In this document: positions 23,885 to 38,200 of the stretch, piece by piece
Position numbering within the stretch: position 1 is the first letter of the stretch
Layout of the letters: every line of letters begins with the position of its first letter
Origin: Mactromeris polynyma
Taxonomy: Eukaryota; Mollusca; Bivalvia; Venerida; Mactridae
Reading direction: 5' to 3'
Assembly (NCBI GenBank): GCA_032209605.1
Contig: JASFXZ010000016.1
Span: forward strand, 8,680,001 to 8,744,000
DNA length: 64,000 nt
Position numbers and translations under genes: made by a program
The notes under the pieces: model-generated
Told to the model about the DNA's origin: nothing
The model's database searches: none
The model's input: only the letters and a program-made list of their open reading frames with translations

Positions 23885-26800
23885 GGATTGGCGATTCTGG
23901 GCGTTCTGGTATCTGTCTTCTGGACCGGTGCCTACACCCAGACCATCGATGGTGAAATGCCACAGGAAATTGTCGAATGTGTCCGAAGAATGGTGAATGG
24001 CTCGGAAGCAAGTTTGATATATACTTCAACTGAGGACACCCATATACACTGTCTGCAAATGTTTCTATGGAAGACAGATAATGTACAGTGGAGTGGTTTT
24101 AATATTACTGAGGACGACAAGAGATACATCAATTCTTTGATGGGTTCGGTAAGTGTTGACGTCAGACATGGATGACTGGTTTACCAATATATTCAACACA
24201 TTCAAAAACGCACAGTGCAGGTTTTCTCAAATTCCATGGTTTTACACACGAATACAAGAAAAATACTTTTACTTACAAATGTATATATTTATACTATCCA
24301 TTCAGGCAATAAAATGACGTTTAACAGAAATATCGTATCGTTTTTAAATGCACTAAATGTATCTAAATATTGTTTTATAAATGTCATGTTTGTGTCTTCA
24401 CAAAAACTATTTCACTTCTTTCAAATTCCCGAAACCCCAAGCCATTTTACAATCAAGTACGGCGATTAGTGCCATATCCTTTGTAATGTATCCACTAATA
24501 ACTATAATGTAAACTTATCTACTTTCAGTACGTCCGTCGTGGTAGACAAAAGAGACAAGTCGGTCCCGGAGGAGGCGGAAGGTTTCCAAGGACGGGTTTT
24601 AGAATACGCCGAGAATATCGCCGTCTCTCGGATGCTGAGAGATTCGCATTCCACGCTGCTGTCAACCAGTTAAAAACGGTTTGCAAATTACATCAATCTT
24701 TTGGCGGCATATAAATGGCTTTCAGTTATTATTGTGAATGTTACAATATTTAGGCACTATATTTACTTGCCAGCGATTGCCGTTGAAGTACTGTGTGGTA
24801 TGAGGTACTCTCCTTTAGCATCGGGGTGCTTATTCCGATACCTTCTTAGTAACGATAGTGGAATCAAAGCGCTGTAGGCCTATGGGAGCGTAGGTATGAG
24901 ACAGCCGTTACTTTCAATATAATTACAGTGCATTTAGAGTTGATTGTATGAGTTATAAGGATACTATTTTATAACACCATGTATGGATATAAACAAGTTT
25001 GGATATAACGAAGTAAATCTCCAGGTCTACAGAAATTAGTTATAAGCGTGTTCCACTCTATCACGTTCGTCGTTTAAGATCCCTTTGTGAATATTTTCAC
25101 GATTCAAAATGACGGGTTAGCCCTTTTGAATAGTATACAAGTAAGTATAATATTGATGTCTATGTAAGCTAGTATAGATATTTCATGCATTTTATAAAAT
25201 GTTCCATTTTTGTCATCATGAAAAAAGTAGTTTCTGAGCATTGTGCACGTTGTGTCCCAATTTCAGAAATCAATTTATTGACCATCTAATGTTTTTATTG
25301 ATAGAATGGTCGGTATGACACGTTCGCCAATCTACATCAAGGTATTGTTGTAACATCTGCTCACAATGGACCAAACTTTCTAGGCTGGCACAGAGTATAT
25401 CTATCCCTGTAAGTACACACACACTTACCCAGACTATCAAAGCATAACGAATGTCCATAGCGGATATATTGCTTACCTCATCAGTCCATTATGCAACAAT
25501 ATTTAGATATTTTATACGTTTTCGTGACTTATACTTCGAATGGCGTGGACGTCTAACCAAAACAATATGGCGACTGCACATTACTTGCTGTATTACGTGA
25601 TGCTGTAATTTTAAAATTTCTTCTTCTTGAAAGAGGTTTCTTAAATCATGAGCGACACTGCGTCATTATCTACTGTGGTATGGGTATGAAAATTACTAGC
25701 GACAGCGTGTCCAATTGATCATAATCTAGAAATTTAGTCTTTTTCCTATATAAGCATTTTGAACGTAGAGATATATATAATAGATTTGAACATCTCTTAG
25801 AACGTGTTGGGTCAAACGTATGCTGAAAACCACTTGTCCAGACCACAGTGACCAAACATACGCGCTTCGATTTAGAACAAATGTAGTAATCGTCTGGAAA
25901 GGAAATCGCTTTTAAAATTATATTCTTAATAATCATATCAAGCTTAAAATCATCGTACGGACTCGGATACGGACTCGGATATTCCATTCTATTCAAGAAT
26001 ATTTCATACTGAGTTGCAAAAATTGTACTGACCAGTTTACGACTGGAATTGTTCTTGCAACCGATGGTTATTTATTCAATGATAACAGCAAGTAATTGTT
26101 TGTAGGTTTGAAGAAGCGCTACGTATGTTCAATCCTCGACTGTCACTACCTTACTGGGATTCAACAATGGATTTTGATATGGCTGATCCAGTCCAGTCAA
26201 TTATTTGGTCGACACCGTTTCTAGGCAACGGAGACGGCTTTGTAACTCGTGGTCCGTTTGCGAATTGGATGACTCCTGCTGGTCAGCTGACACGTAACAT
26301 TGGCGGAGGAAGTAGACTGTTTTCTAAAGCCGTGATAAATTCTGTGCTGACACGGTGTAGAATGAGGGAGATTACTAATCCAACTGCCGCTCCTCAGTTT
26401 AACCTTGAACTTGCTCATGGAGGGCCTCATGTCTGGATTGGAGGTCAAATGATGGGGTTAAACACAGCTGCGCATGACCCTGTTTTCTTTATGCATCATG
26501 CCTTTGTTGACTATGTATGGGAATTATTCCGTATTCGCCAGGCTACATTTTGTGGCGTCAATCCGTCCAGAGACTACCCGCCTACAATGGGAGAACATGC
26601 CGGGGAACGGCAAATGGACGGCTTTCCTGCTTATCGTAATGTTGATGGAATCCGTGCATACTGGACTCGATTCTGGTACAGATACGAGCGCTCTCCTTCT
26701 TGTTCTATGTGGCGACCATTTTGTGGCACACCTTACCTCCGTTGTGACATGCGCAGACGGCGTTGTGTGTCTGTACCTAGTATGGAAGCGCCTGGACCGG

Positions 26801-27876
26801 AAGCAGCAGGTGCAATGGGTTTTGCTGCGGCTGGCATGGCGACGCGAGGGGCAAGTGCAGTAAGATCCCGCGCACAGGCCTCTACCGTAAGAGTCGGACC
26901 CGTTTTCCAAGCGCCGCCAGCAGAGCCTAGGACACAGGATGCCCAAATGACAATGCCGTCTGGAAGATTCCGAAGACAAGTGAATCAAACCGAAGAACGA
27001 AAGGTTAATACAAAGAAAAGCGACACAGGAATATCAAAATCAACCTCTAACTTCGGTCCTGTATTTGATGCACCGCCAACGGATGAACGCTTAGGTGGGG
27101 CCGATACATTTCCTGGTGGAGTTGTTGGTGCCGAACCGTTCGATCGTAGACAAGAATTCGGAGGATTTGGAGATGGAACATTTTTCGCAGGCGCCGAACC
27201 AATGCCGGTGTTACCGGCTCCAGAGTTTCAGGAGCCTGATTCTGTAAACAACATGCTTAGGACGCCGCCACAAAACACATTCTTCCTGAATGGACAAACG
27301 GATGTCAGTAAATGGGCATTTATTCCGGTTAAAGTCACTTTCATAAACAAGCACTCAAGATTTCCACAAGATGCTGCACGGTTTTCAACGAATTCCGAAT
27401 CAAGATACACTACCGGAAGACCAACCTGCGTTCAAGATCCATCCGGTGCTATACAAGTTAAAGTTCAGTCATCCGGTCTGAACTATTACGGAACATATAC
27501 CGACAATGCCTTAGTAGATCGACACCTACCTTTTGATTCCACAATAACATATGTTGGAATCAAGTCCCCAGAATATGAAACCACCAAGGTTATTGTCTCA
27601 GCTTCTCATTCGTGCGGTTTGATGTGTAAGCCGTATTGTTTTGGTCTCGATACAAGCTCCCAAACGGAATCCTTTAAGCCATGTTCCGGGGTATTGAGCA
27701 TTTCAGCAAATGACATAAATGTTTATGGTCGCACTTATGACGAGGCTGTAATCCTGGCATGGCAAGGATCACAATCTAATGGCGCTCCAACTGAAAATGT
27801 CCGAATCGTTTTCTCATGTTCCGACACTGATGAGTCCCCATGGTTACCGTCCAATTCCAATCGAACCGTGTTCTAA
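23885..27876 (+). CDS. Secreted tyrosinase (type-3 copper oxidase), exons 2-5; about 766 aa if the first exon is 14442
   Basis: Exons are 23885-24148, 24529-24678, 25305-25408 and 26106-27876, with phases 0, 0, 2 and a TAA stop. The first begins GLAILGVLVSVFW, the rest of a signal peptide whose ATG is in an upstream exon. Exon 3 carries RRGRQKRQVG, a furin-like site, then REYRRLSDAER. CuA is LHQG, SAHNGPNFLGWHR (His 153, 162, 171, counting from the 14442 start). CuB is HGGPHVWIGG and HDPVFFMHH. A short Cys-rich segment (SCSMWRPFCG) follows, then a linker with two copies of GPVF-APP and a second dibasic site RFRRQ, then a Cys-containing C-terminal region. No membrane segment is seen, so it is secreted. 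It would oxidise phenols to quinones. AATAAA is at 27960. Molluscan shell or periostracum tyrosinase is the likely role. The donor of exon 3 is a weaker GTTTGC. Confidence 0.94.
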
Positions 27877-27959
27877 ACAGTCAAATCAACATGATCCCGT
27901 GATATTTATTTCATTTATAGGACACATTCACAACATGTAGCTTATAATGCGCAATTTAG

Positions 27960-27965
27960 AATAAA
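27960..27965 (+). terminator. Polyadenylation signal of the tyrosinase gene
   Basis: AATAAA lies 84 bases after the stop codon, the first canonical signal downstream. Confidence 0.7.
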
Positions 27966-28493
27966 ATTGTTCGGGATAAATTATTTGTTTGTTTTATTAT
28001 ATTAAGTTTGGAGAGTTTGTTACATTATGTCACATTAACGTCGCTTAGCAACAACAAAACAAACGCTATTGATCGAAAGCACTGCTATTACAAATGCTTA
28101 CTCAAGAAAGGCACTACGACATTTTGTCCTTTTATTACATCTCGGTCAATGTAATGGAGATGTATTTATAACATGTGTCTGTCAATATTGTATGTATTAT
28201 AGTTGCCGAGATTACTCCAGGATTGATGGGGATAGAGAATACTGCCTGGACTGGTGTAAGTATCATTTTTCGACCTGTGTTTCTATACAAGAGAAGTGCT
28301 TTGAACAAAACGCCAAATTTGATGAATTTTGTATTTGCTAATGATGAGTCAACTAACTCATACAACTATCCCACAGGTACTTTCAGGGACACACTCCATA
28401 TTTATTATAATGAAGATATTGAAATCTTGTACATGACGAAAATAATGGTTAGTTTAAAGTAACTTATTTTACATACATTATGAAACAAGTTTG

Positions 28494-28712
28494 AGAGGGA
28501 GGCGCAGTGATCGAGGGACAGAGCGCCTGACTCCTGAACCGATGGTCGTGAGTTGGACCCCCCGCGATGAGCGGGGATTGATCATGGACTTCACAATCCC
28601 TAAATTTGGCGCGAGTACTGGTTGGTAGCCAGGAAGCAGTCATCGAGAGTGATTAGTATACACTGTAGTTGTAAGAACTTGTTTCACAATCGATGTAAAA
28701 TAAATCAGTTTA
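28494..28712 (+). mobile_element. tRNA-derived SINE, plus orientation, near complete
   Basis: The tRNA-like head GGCGCAGTGATCGAGGGACA has a B-box-like GTGAGTTGGACC. The body contains GGCGCGAGTACTGGTTGGTA and CATCGAGAGTGATTAG; the tail is AACTTGTTTCACAATCGATG. Body and tail recur at 31571-31790 and 46597-46800, and inverted at several sites. Confidence 0.75.
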
Positions 28713-28724
28713 AGCTCTAAACAC

Positions 28725-28885
28725 GTTTAAAACTTTTATTAATCACGTTCACGTACTGTTTCTACACTAAATTAGGGATTGTGAAGTTATTAGTCAGATC
28801 ACGCTCAAGCTGGTGTTCGAACTCACAAACTGCGAATCAGGAGTCAGGCGCTGTTCACCTTGACCCCTGTGCCTTCAAACTGAAT
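28725..28885 (-). repeat. SINE copy, minus orientation
   Basis: TAGGGATTGTGAAGTTATTA, GGTGTTCGAACTCACAA and CAGGAGTCAGGCGCTG are the reverse complement of the head and body of the adjacent SINE. The two copies are arranged tail to tail. Confidence 0.6.
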
Positions 28886-29205
28886 TGTTGCCATTTAGTA
28901 TACATTCAGTGATCTGTAGGCAAATATTTAAGACACGTATTTCGCTCTTAAGGGAGTTAATCGGTGAGGCCACAGACTAAAATCAAGCTCGGAAGCATAT
29001 TGTTTTCTTTTTATTTTCTTACCACCCACATACTTATATTTCAAATAAAACATACACAGAAAAAAAGTTTGATTTACTAAAATTTTCAAATCTCACACTT
29101 GTACATCATTAAGTACTTTAATGATATTCATTCTTATTCCCAATTTTTTATTTTTGGTTTTGACTGCAGAATATAAAACACACACATGAACTTAGTAATT
29201 CTTAA

Positions 29206-29211
29206 TTTATT
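29206..29211 (-). terminator. Polyadenylation signal of the Ly6-like/ShK gene
   Basis: AATAAA on the minus strand lies 23 bases after the TAG stop at 29235-29237. Confidence 0.65.
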
Positions 29212-29234
29212 CAGGAATCAAACATGCGTATCCG

Positions 29235-32200
29235 CTAATTTATTTTTCGCTTGCGTAAGTTGTATGACAATGGACTCCTTCTTCCTAAAGCCGCCATCGT
29301 GGTCGCTGCAGCGGAAGTTGCTGTCGCTGCAGGAAGAGTTGTTATAGCTGTAGTAGAAAAGAAGCTTAAACGAATACACTCAGCAAAATTTCTAATTGGT
29401 CACTTCATATTTATTGAAGAGACCATACCATATATATCCGTTTTATGAACTTTAAATTTAGGGTTATTAGTGGTCGTACAGTTCACGTGAGAATCAATAT
29501 GGATTAATGTATTCTGAACAGTTGTACGAAGAAAGTATTTATGTGATGGTGTTTGCATTGTTGAATTTTCATTCACTGTTAAATAATATCAATAAAATCT
29601 AAGTGACCAATTAGAAATTTTGCTGAGTGTATTTAAACACTCACAAGTTACAAAGCATTTTACACCTACACATATATTTTGGTTGAAAATGATAGAATAG
29701 ACTGGGTCCTACATATTGTTTACAGTATGCGGTTACCCAGAGCGGAAGTAGCTGTATCTCAAATTTGCCCGACGCCTTCGTAGAATGCAGGCCGGAATAA
29801 GACCGTGACTGTCTTCCTAACATCTCATTGAAGAATGTAAACTGAGTGTTTGAAATACGATAATCTCTAACAGCGATTTTTTAGTATCATATAAGCGTTA
29901 AATAGTTATATACTGGTCGATTTATTCCATAACCGACGCTATCTCTGTCGTCGTAAGCCACCTGTCGCATCCGGTTAACATTGACCTGCAAAACAATTGC
30001 GTACGGTCGACTATCTATGCACATAGTAATCATTCCTGGATACCAGTCTAAGAATGGAACAGAACTTTCTTTATCAACATTATTTGAGCGCTGCTATGGG
30101 ATTTCCAACCTCTTCTGTAAAGGAAAGTTATTTCAAGAAAACGCAACATTTGATGTCACTATTTGCAAGCAGGAAACAATATTTACTCCGTATGGTCCAT
30201 TCATGTTCATATTGCCATATGGTGACGTCACATGTGACGTTTTCTGGAAATGACGTCACAAAGAGAAGAGGTTGGAAATCGTTCATGGAATGAACGGTAG
30301 GACTGGTACTTGCATATGAACAAACAGTTGGATATAATCTGATTATCACCACAGAAGTAACTTACGTTGAGTGGTTGGCATGGCTGCACCAATTCTGCAA
30401 ATACCACAATGTAGTGGACATTTTTCAAACGCTATCATATGCGCCAAGCCTGTCTTGTCGGTGCAGAAGTTATAAGGATCCATGTCTGAGCACTGGAATC
30501 CGTTAGTTTCAATATTTCGACATAAATTGGCTGGAAATGATAAACCGTTTTAGCCTGATACTTGCGGATGCGTAATGAACATACACACTCATCACCTGAT
30601 ACATTTCATATTTAACTCTGCATATAGTTTTAGTAGTATCATGTAAAGATCTAACTATGTCTGGAATTGTACGTAGCTCACTGGCATGAAAACAAAAGTG
30701 ATGTTGAATGAAGCCATGGACATGAACCACTCTGCTTTTTGTACTTGAAACCTTGTATAATTGTTGGTACTCTGGTCCCCTGCGTACTTATCCTGCCTAA
30801 CAGTACTCCTAACTTAGTGGTAGGGGCAGGTAATCCAGGATAAACTGGTGGTTATATATAAACAACTATCGCTTGCATCGTTGATAAAAATGTGTTAGGT
30901 ATAGTACTCAAAAATCAGTTTTAAGACGGTCAAACTTATTATTTTTAAATCTCCCACTGAACATTGATATGACTCCGCAGAATTGATCTTATCAAATATA
31001 TTTTATTGAGCGAAACTTCAAACATGGCTTTTTTCTCAAATCAGTTAAACTGACCAACGTGGACTCGTACATGTTGGTACTTGGTTCGATGTATCTGATA
31101 ATGTTACTTACCTTGTGTAGTAGGTACAGGTGTTGTTGTTGTTGGTGCTGGTGTTGTTGTTGTTGTTGGTGCTGGTGTGGTTGGTGCGGGTGTGGTTGGT
31201 GCTGGTGCTATGGTTGGATGATGAGCCGCTGAAATTAAACAGTGCATGATAATATTTCAAATAAACAACCGGATGATTTAGCATAATACCTCTACAGCTA
31301 TGAATATTAAAATTATCGCATTAAACAGTGTTCGAGTTATGAGCAGCATGACATGTTGCTTGTCTTCTCTGATTGCTGTAGTCTCAAACCACCAGAATTG
31401 CATTTAAATTCACAAAAAACGAGTTAAGTAAAACTTATTTCGTCGACAAGGATCTTATTCCTTATCAAGTATGTAAAGTAAGTTTTTTTCATACATTGAT
31501 TACATACTTCACATGTAATCCCGTTCTAATTGCATTCGAAATAAGACAATGACTACGAACCGAGAGATAAAGTAGTTTCGGTGTGGGGCGCCGGACGTTA
31601 GATCCAGAGATCGTGGTGGGTTCGAATCCCGTAGTGGATAAGGTTCTGTCGCGGACTTCACAAACCTTAAATTAGGCGCGAGTAATGGTAAATGGCTCAG
31701 GAAGCAATCATCAAGATTGACTACAATAATAGGTCAAAATTTGTATCACAATCGATGTAAATTTAATAAGTTAATATTAATATCTAGACTAGCCCTAGTA
31801 GGTACTGAGCCATTGACCATTGTGGAAACGTACATTTGTCAAATGTAGCCAATTTTGAAATAAAATCGCATGCCTTTATCACATTAATTACACATTTATC
31901 AAATCATTTTCATCTTGGGACTATTAGCATTAGTCTAATAATTAACGTTGACTCACCACATGAGTTAAGTTCGCATCCTGTGGACTCACAACAATCACTA
32001 CAAGGATGAGTGTGAGTTGGTTTTGGGACATGGTGAAAGCATTCCTTCAAGAAACAGATGCAAAGTATTATATTTTCGCAGTCAAATAACCATCCCAATA
32101 TTGATGAGTATGAAGTTGGCAGTAATAGCAGTAACAGCAGTAACAGCAGTATTACTGCTCTTACTGCTACTACTTCCAGCAGTAACAGCAGTATTACTGC

Positions 32201-35200
32201 TATTACTGCTACTACTTCCAGCAGTAACAGCAGTATTACTGCTGGAAGAGGTAGAAGTATTACTGTTGTATATCAATAATACTAACAGTAATAAGCATCA
32301 AAGCAGATAATATTGGTAGCAGTAAGAGAATTTATATGAAATGAAAACGTCGAAGCGAGGGTATTAGGAATGTTCTACTGCTGAGTATAACGCATCGCGA
32401 TATGATTAATAAGTGTTTGAGTTCAAGTTAACAAGATGATTGCTTAAACAAATATATGTTTTTTTATCCCGACGGAATTTGAATACGCCGACGGCAGGCA
32501 GTCCAAATATGGTCATTTTCTCCAATTTTACATCCTTGTTACTGCTGTATTTTACGGTACGAACGTAACATCAATCCAAATATTAAAGGGTATACCAATT
32601 ATGCCGACATTTCAATGTTCTCTTTAATGCAAAAATCGTTCACGGCACAGAAATATTTCGCCGACAGCGAGATTTCAAAGTTTCGACAAATTCCGAAAAT
32701 TTGAAAATTACACGAAATGAAAACATCGCAGAGGGGGTGATAGAAATGTTCTACTGCTGAATATCATATATCGTCAGATCATTAATAAGTGTGTGAGTTC
32801 AAGTTGACATGATGTTAGCAAGAAGAAATTTATGTGTTGTTATCCCGACGGAATTTGAATACGCCGACGACAGGCAGTCAAATATTGTCAAAAAATTCAT
32901 TTTTTTCAATTTTACATCCTTGCTACTGCTGTATTTTACAGCATGCAAACAACATCATTCCGGAAATTGAGCACATTGCCGCTTAGGCGGTGGTTAAACG
33001 TTCACTTTGATACCAATAACATCCACGGCTTAGACCTATTCCGTCGACAGCGCGATTTCAAAGTAGCGACAATGTTTGAGTTTTCAGAAATTTATATGAA
33101 AACGTCGAAGAGGGGGAGATAGGAATGTTCTACTGCTGAGTATATCATATCGGGAGATGATTAATAAGTGTGTGAATTCAAGTTAACAAGATGATTGCGA
33201 AAACAAATATATGTTTTTTTATCCCGACGGAATTTGAATACACCGACGGCAGGCAGCCAAAATATGGTTATTTTCTCCAATTTTACATCCTTGTTACTGC
33301 TGTATTTTACGGTACGGACGTAACATCAATCTAAATAATAGTGTATATAGCCAGATTGCCAACATTTCAAAGTTCTCTTTAATGCAAATAACATCCACGG
33401 CACAGAAATATTTCGCCGACAGCGAGATTTCAAAGTTTCGACAAATTCCGAATATTTAAAAATTACACGAAATGAAAACATCGCAGAGGGGGAGATAGAA
33501 ATGTTCTACTGCTGAATATCATATATCGTCAGATCATTAATAAGTGTGTGATGTCAAAATTGAGCATATTGCCTGTTAGGCGGTATTTATACGTTCACTT
33601 TTATACCAATGACATCCATGGTTTAGACCTATTCCGCCGACAGCGCGATTTCAAAGTAGCGACAACGTTCAAATTTTCAGAAAGTTATATGAAATGAAAA
33701 CGTCGAAGAGGGTGTATAAAGAATGTTCTACCGCTGAGTATAACGTATCGCGAGATGATTAATGAGTGTTTGAGTTAAAGTTGACAAGATATTTGCAAAA
33801 ACAAATATATGTTGTTTTATCCCGACGGAATTTGATTACGCCGACGGCAGGCTGTCAAATATTTCCCCTTCAGTCCGCTGTCTGCTTTGATTTATAATAC
33901 ACGCATACATTTCTATGATGTATTGTATATGTACGAGTATTCCATTTGAACACCATAAAACCCGGTGTAATAATTGTTCTACTGCTGGTTATGAGAACTC
34001 ATCAGACTCTCAGTTTGAATTAAGTTTATTTGTTTAGGGATGACCAGTCTTTTTGTGTTTTATTTATGTTCCCGACGGTATGAGAATGCATCATACCATC
34101 TCAAAATATAGCTAAAACGTTCAACAAGTTTACGTCCTTTCCACTACTTTGCATGTACTTGCACTGAACCATTAATGCTGTTAAATGGAATACATAATTA
34201 TTATATTTCTAGTCATTCATGTTAGAATAAACTGTGATAGTGTCATGCCAGGACCGTGAAATGTTAGTGACAAGTTCATGGTATGAGAAACACATCTTGT
34301 TTTTTTTAAATTTCGAAATCTAAATTGCAATACACGGTCGCACAACTTTAAACCCAGCTGTACACGGGGGCTCGAACTCACGAGCTTCGGTCAGGAGTTC
34401 AGGCGCTGAACCCTTTAACCACTACACCACAATGCTTTATTATACGCATCCAAACTACTTCCTATTTATGATCTAGTTGAAATATTAGGACGTAAGTATA
34501 TATAAATTACAGTTAACAAATTATGTCATTCAGACCAAGAAACCATGCTGGGAAAAAAGTATTGTACTCACAAACATGACCTACACAAATTCCAAATAAT
34601 TATAATCCAAAAATGAATGACGACACAAAACAATGTTTCTATAACTATGGATAAATTTCAACACTGCTTTCACACATATATTTTAAATAAACACTTATTT
34701 AACATACACAAACACATGATTGGTGTGTCAAGGCAAGAAGGCCCGGCGCGATCCCGCTCTGTCTCATAGTATTTTAACACCTTCCCTCGGCGCGATCCCG
34801 CTCTGCTATAAAGTATCCCAACACATTTCCCTAGCTCCATCCAGCTCTGTCCTATAGTATCCCAACACTCTCCTCCGGCTCAAACCAGCTCTGTACTATA
34901 GTATCCCAACACTCTCCTCCGGCTCAATCCAGCTCTGTTCTATAGTATCCCAACACTCTCCTCCGGCTCAATCCAGCTCTGTTCTATAGTATCCCAACAC
35001 TCTCCTCCGGCTCAATCCAGCTCTGTTCTATAGTATCCCAACACTCTCCTCCGGCTCAAGCCAGCTCTGTTCTATAGTATCCCAACACTCTCCTCCGGCT
35101 CAATCCAGCTCTGTTCTATAGTATCCCAACACTCTCCTCCGGCTCAATCCAGCTCTGTTCTATAGTATCCCAACACTCTCCTCCGGCTCAATCCAGCTCT

Positions 35201-38200
35201 GTTCTACAGTAGCCAAACACTCTCCTCCGACTCAATCCAGTTCTGTTCTATAGCATCCAAACACTCTCCTCCGGCTCAATCCAGCTCTGTTCTATAGCAT
35301 CCCAACACTCTCCTCTGGCTCAATCCAGCTCTGTTCTTTAGCATCCCAACACTCTCCTCCGACTAACATTTAATTAGAATCCAATGTATGAGGCTAATTC
35401 CTATTTGAAATATGTGTGCAGATCAAACGATACTAATGAAATATTTTCTTAATGTACTTCAGTTTTTTTCTTCCTTTAAAACAATGATTTTGGTAGTATT
35501 TTTTATTTCAATGAATTTTGTAAAATTAAAAAGTTATCATGTCTTTAAAATGAGCAGAACATTCATTTCTCTATCATATGGAATGTGTAATCTGATCCCT
35601 ATGTACTGACCACAAGACTGACCGGCGCAGAGAGATTAATGGGCCCTGCTGATAGAAATAAGTGATATCAATTACAAGCATAATAAACACTAAGCTGTGA
35701 AGAGAGGCTTTGAAAACTGGGGAAAATCCAGAAAGCTGGTATAAACTGTAGGACTGCACAGTCCAAATTTTACACTGTCCAAATGGTCCCTTAACACTAT
35801 CCAAACAATGGTCCGCGGTCTAAATTGTCTGTATTCCGGAAAATAATAACTATGAAAAACTGACATATTGGCAATACATTGTACAAGTATGTTTGTGTTG
35901 ATGGTACGCGTGCGTAGTATACATAACGGATTGAAGGAAATAAATGAATTAAGATAGAAAAGCAACTGTACGATCAATATAAAATTAACACATCAACATT
36001 TTTGCGATATAAGAGACTTATTTGCTATGAATGTCAGTAATAGAACACATAAAAAATGAAAAATAATATTATATAATGATTCCGACATCGTATTCGATTT
36101 CCTTAACTTGAAATGAGACACTCAACAATGATCTGGCTATACTTTATATAATTAGCGGAGCCACCCGGTCGATGTTTTCATTTTGTGTAATTGAAAACTG
36201 AAATATCTCGCAACTTCAAAAACCCGCTATCGGCGGAATAAATCTATGCCGTGGATGTTACTTGCATTAAAGAGAACTTTCAAAAAATCGTCAAACTGGC
36301 TATACATTTGATTGATGTTACGTTCGTGCAGTAAAATTCAGCAGAGACAAGGATGGATGTAAAATTGGAGAAAATGACCATATTTTGACGGCCTGTGGTC
36401 GGCGTTTTCAAATTCCGTCGAGTTAACAAAACATCTGTTTGTTTTCGCAAAAATCTTGTTAACTTGAATGTACACACTTATTAATCATCTCCCGATACGA
36501 TATATTCAGCAGTAGAGCATTCCTATCACCCCCTCTGCGATGTTTTCATTTCGTGTAATTTTCAAATTTTCGTTGCCGCTACTTTGAAATCGCGCTGTCG
36601 GCGGAATATTTCTGTGGATCTAAACCGTGGATGTTATTGGTATAAAAGTGAACGTTTGAACACCGCCTAACTGGCAATATGCTCATTTTTCGGATTGATG
36701 TTATGTGCATGCTGTAAAATACAGCAGTAGCAAGGATGTAAAATTTAAAAAAATGATTTTTTTGACAATATTTGACTACCTGCCGTCGGCGTATATAAAT
36801 TCCGTCGGGATAACAAAACATATATTTCTTTTTGCCAACATCATGTCAACTTGAAATCACACACTTATAAATGATCTGACGATACATTATATGCAGCAGT
36901 AGAACATTTCTATCACCCCCTCTGCGGTGTTTTCATTTCTTGCCATTTTCAAATATTCCGAATTTGTCGCAACTTTGAAATCTCGCTGTCGGCGGAACAT
37001 TTCTGTGCCGTGGATGTGATTTGCATTAAAGAGAACTTTGAAATGTCGACAAACAGGATCTACACTGTATTATTTAGATTGTTGTTACGTTCGTGCTGAA
37101 AAATACAGCAGTAACAAGGATGTAAAATTGGAGAAAATGACCATATTTTGGCTTCCTGCCGTCGGCGTATTCAAATTCCGTCGCGATAACAAAACATATA
37201 TTTGCTTTCGCAAACATCTTGTTAACTTGAATTCACACATTTATTAATCATCTCGCCATACACTATATTCAGCAGTAGAACATTCCTATCACCCCCTCTT
37301 CGACGTTTTCATATACATTTCTGAAAACTCGAACGTTGTCGCTACTTTGAAATCGCGCTGTCGGCGGAATAGGTCTAAGCCATGGATGTTATTGGTATAA
37401 AAGTGAACGTTTGAACACGACCTAACAGGCAGTATGCTCATTTTTCGGATTGATGTTATGTGCATGCCGTAAAATACAGCAGTAGCAAGGATGTAAAATT
37501 GAAAAAAATGAAAATGTTGACAATATTTTACTGCCTGCCGTCGGCGTATTCAAATTCCGTCGGGATAACAAAACATACTGTTCTTTTTGCTAACATCATG
37601 TCAACTTGAAATCACACATTTAGTAATGATCTGACGATATATGATATTCAGCAGTAGAACATTTCTATCACCCCCTCTGCGGTGTTTTCATTTCTTGCAA
37701 TTTTCAAATATTCCGAATTTGTCGCAACTTTGAAATCTCGCTGTCGGCGGAATATTTCTGTGCCGTGGATGTGATTTGCATTTAAGAGAACTTTGAAATG
37801 TCGGCAAACTGGATATACACTGTATTATTTAGATTGTTGTTACGTTCGGGCCGAAAAATACAGCAGTAACAAGGATGTAAAATTGGAGAAAATGACCATA
37901 GTTTGACTGCCTGCCGTCGGCGTATTCAAATTCCGTCGCGATAACAAAACATATATTTGCTTTCGCAAACATCTTGTTAACTTGAATTCACACATTTATT
38001 AATCATCTCGCCATACACTATATTCAGCAGTAGAACATTCCTATCACCCCCTCTTCGACGTTTTCATATACATTTCTGAAAACTCGAACGTTGTCGCTAC
38101 TTTGAAATCGCGCTGTCGGCGGAATAGGTCTAAGCCATGGATGTTATTGGTATGAAAGTGAACGTTCGAACACGGCCTAACAAGCAGTATGCTCATTTTT

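Noticed and set aside
26524..26988. Open frame of about 154 codons on the minus strand
   Set aside because: It lies antisense within the tyrosinase coding exon and shows no domain; it is a by-product of the coding sequence.
29251..29448. Plus-strand frame with an Ala/Val-rich segment
   Set aside because: It is antisense to the last exon of the Ly6-like/ShK gene, which has phase, acceptor and polyadenylation support on the minus strand.
32017..32310. Overlapping open frames rich in Ala/Val/Leu or Ser/Asn
   Set aside because: They run through the GCAGTAACAGCAGTATTACTGC repeats of the foldback arm; composition reflects simple repeats.
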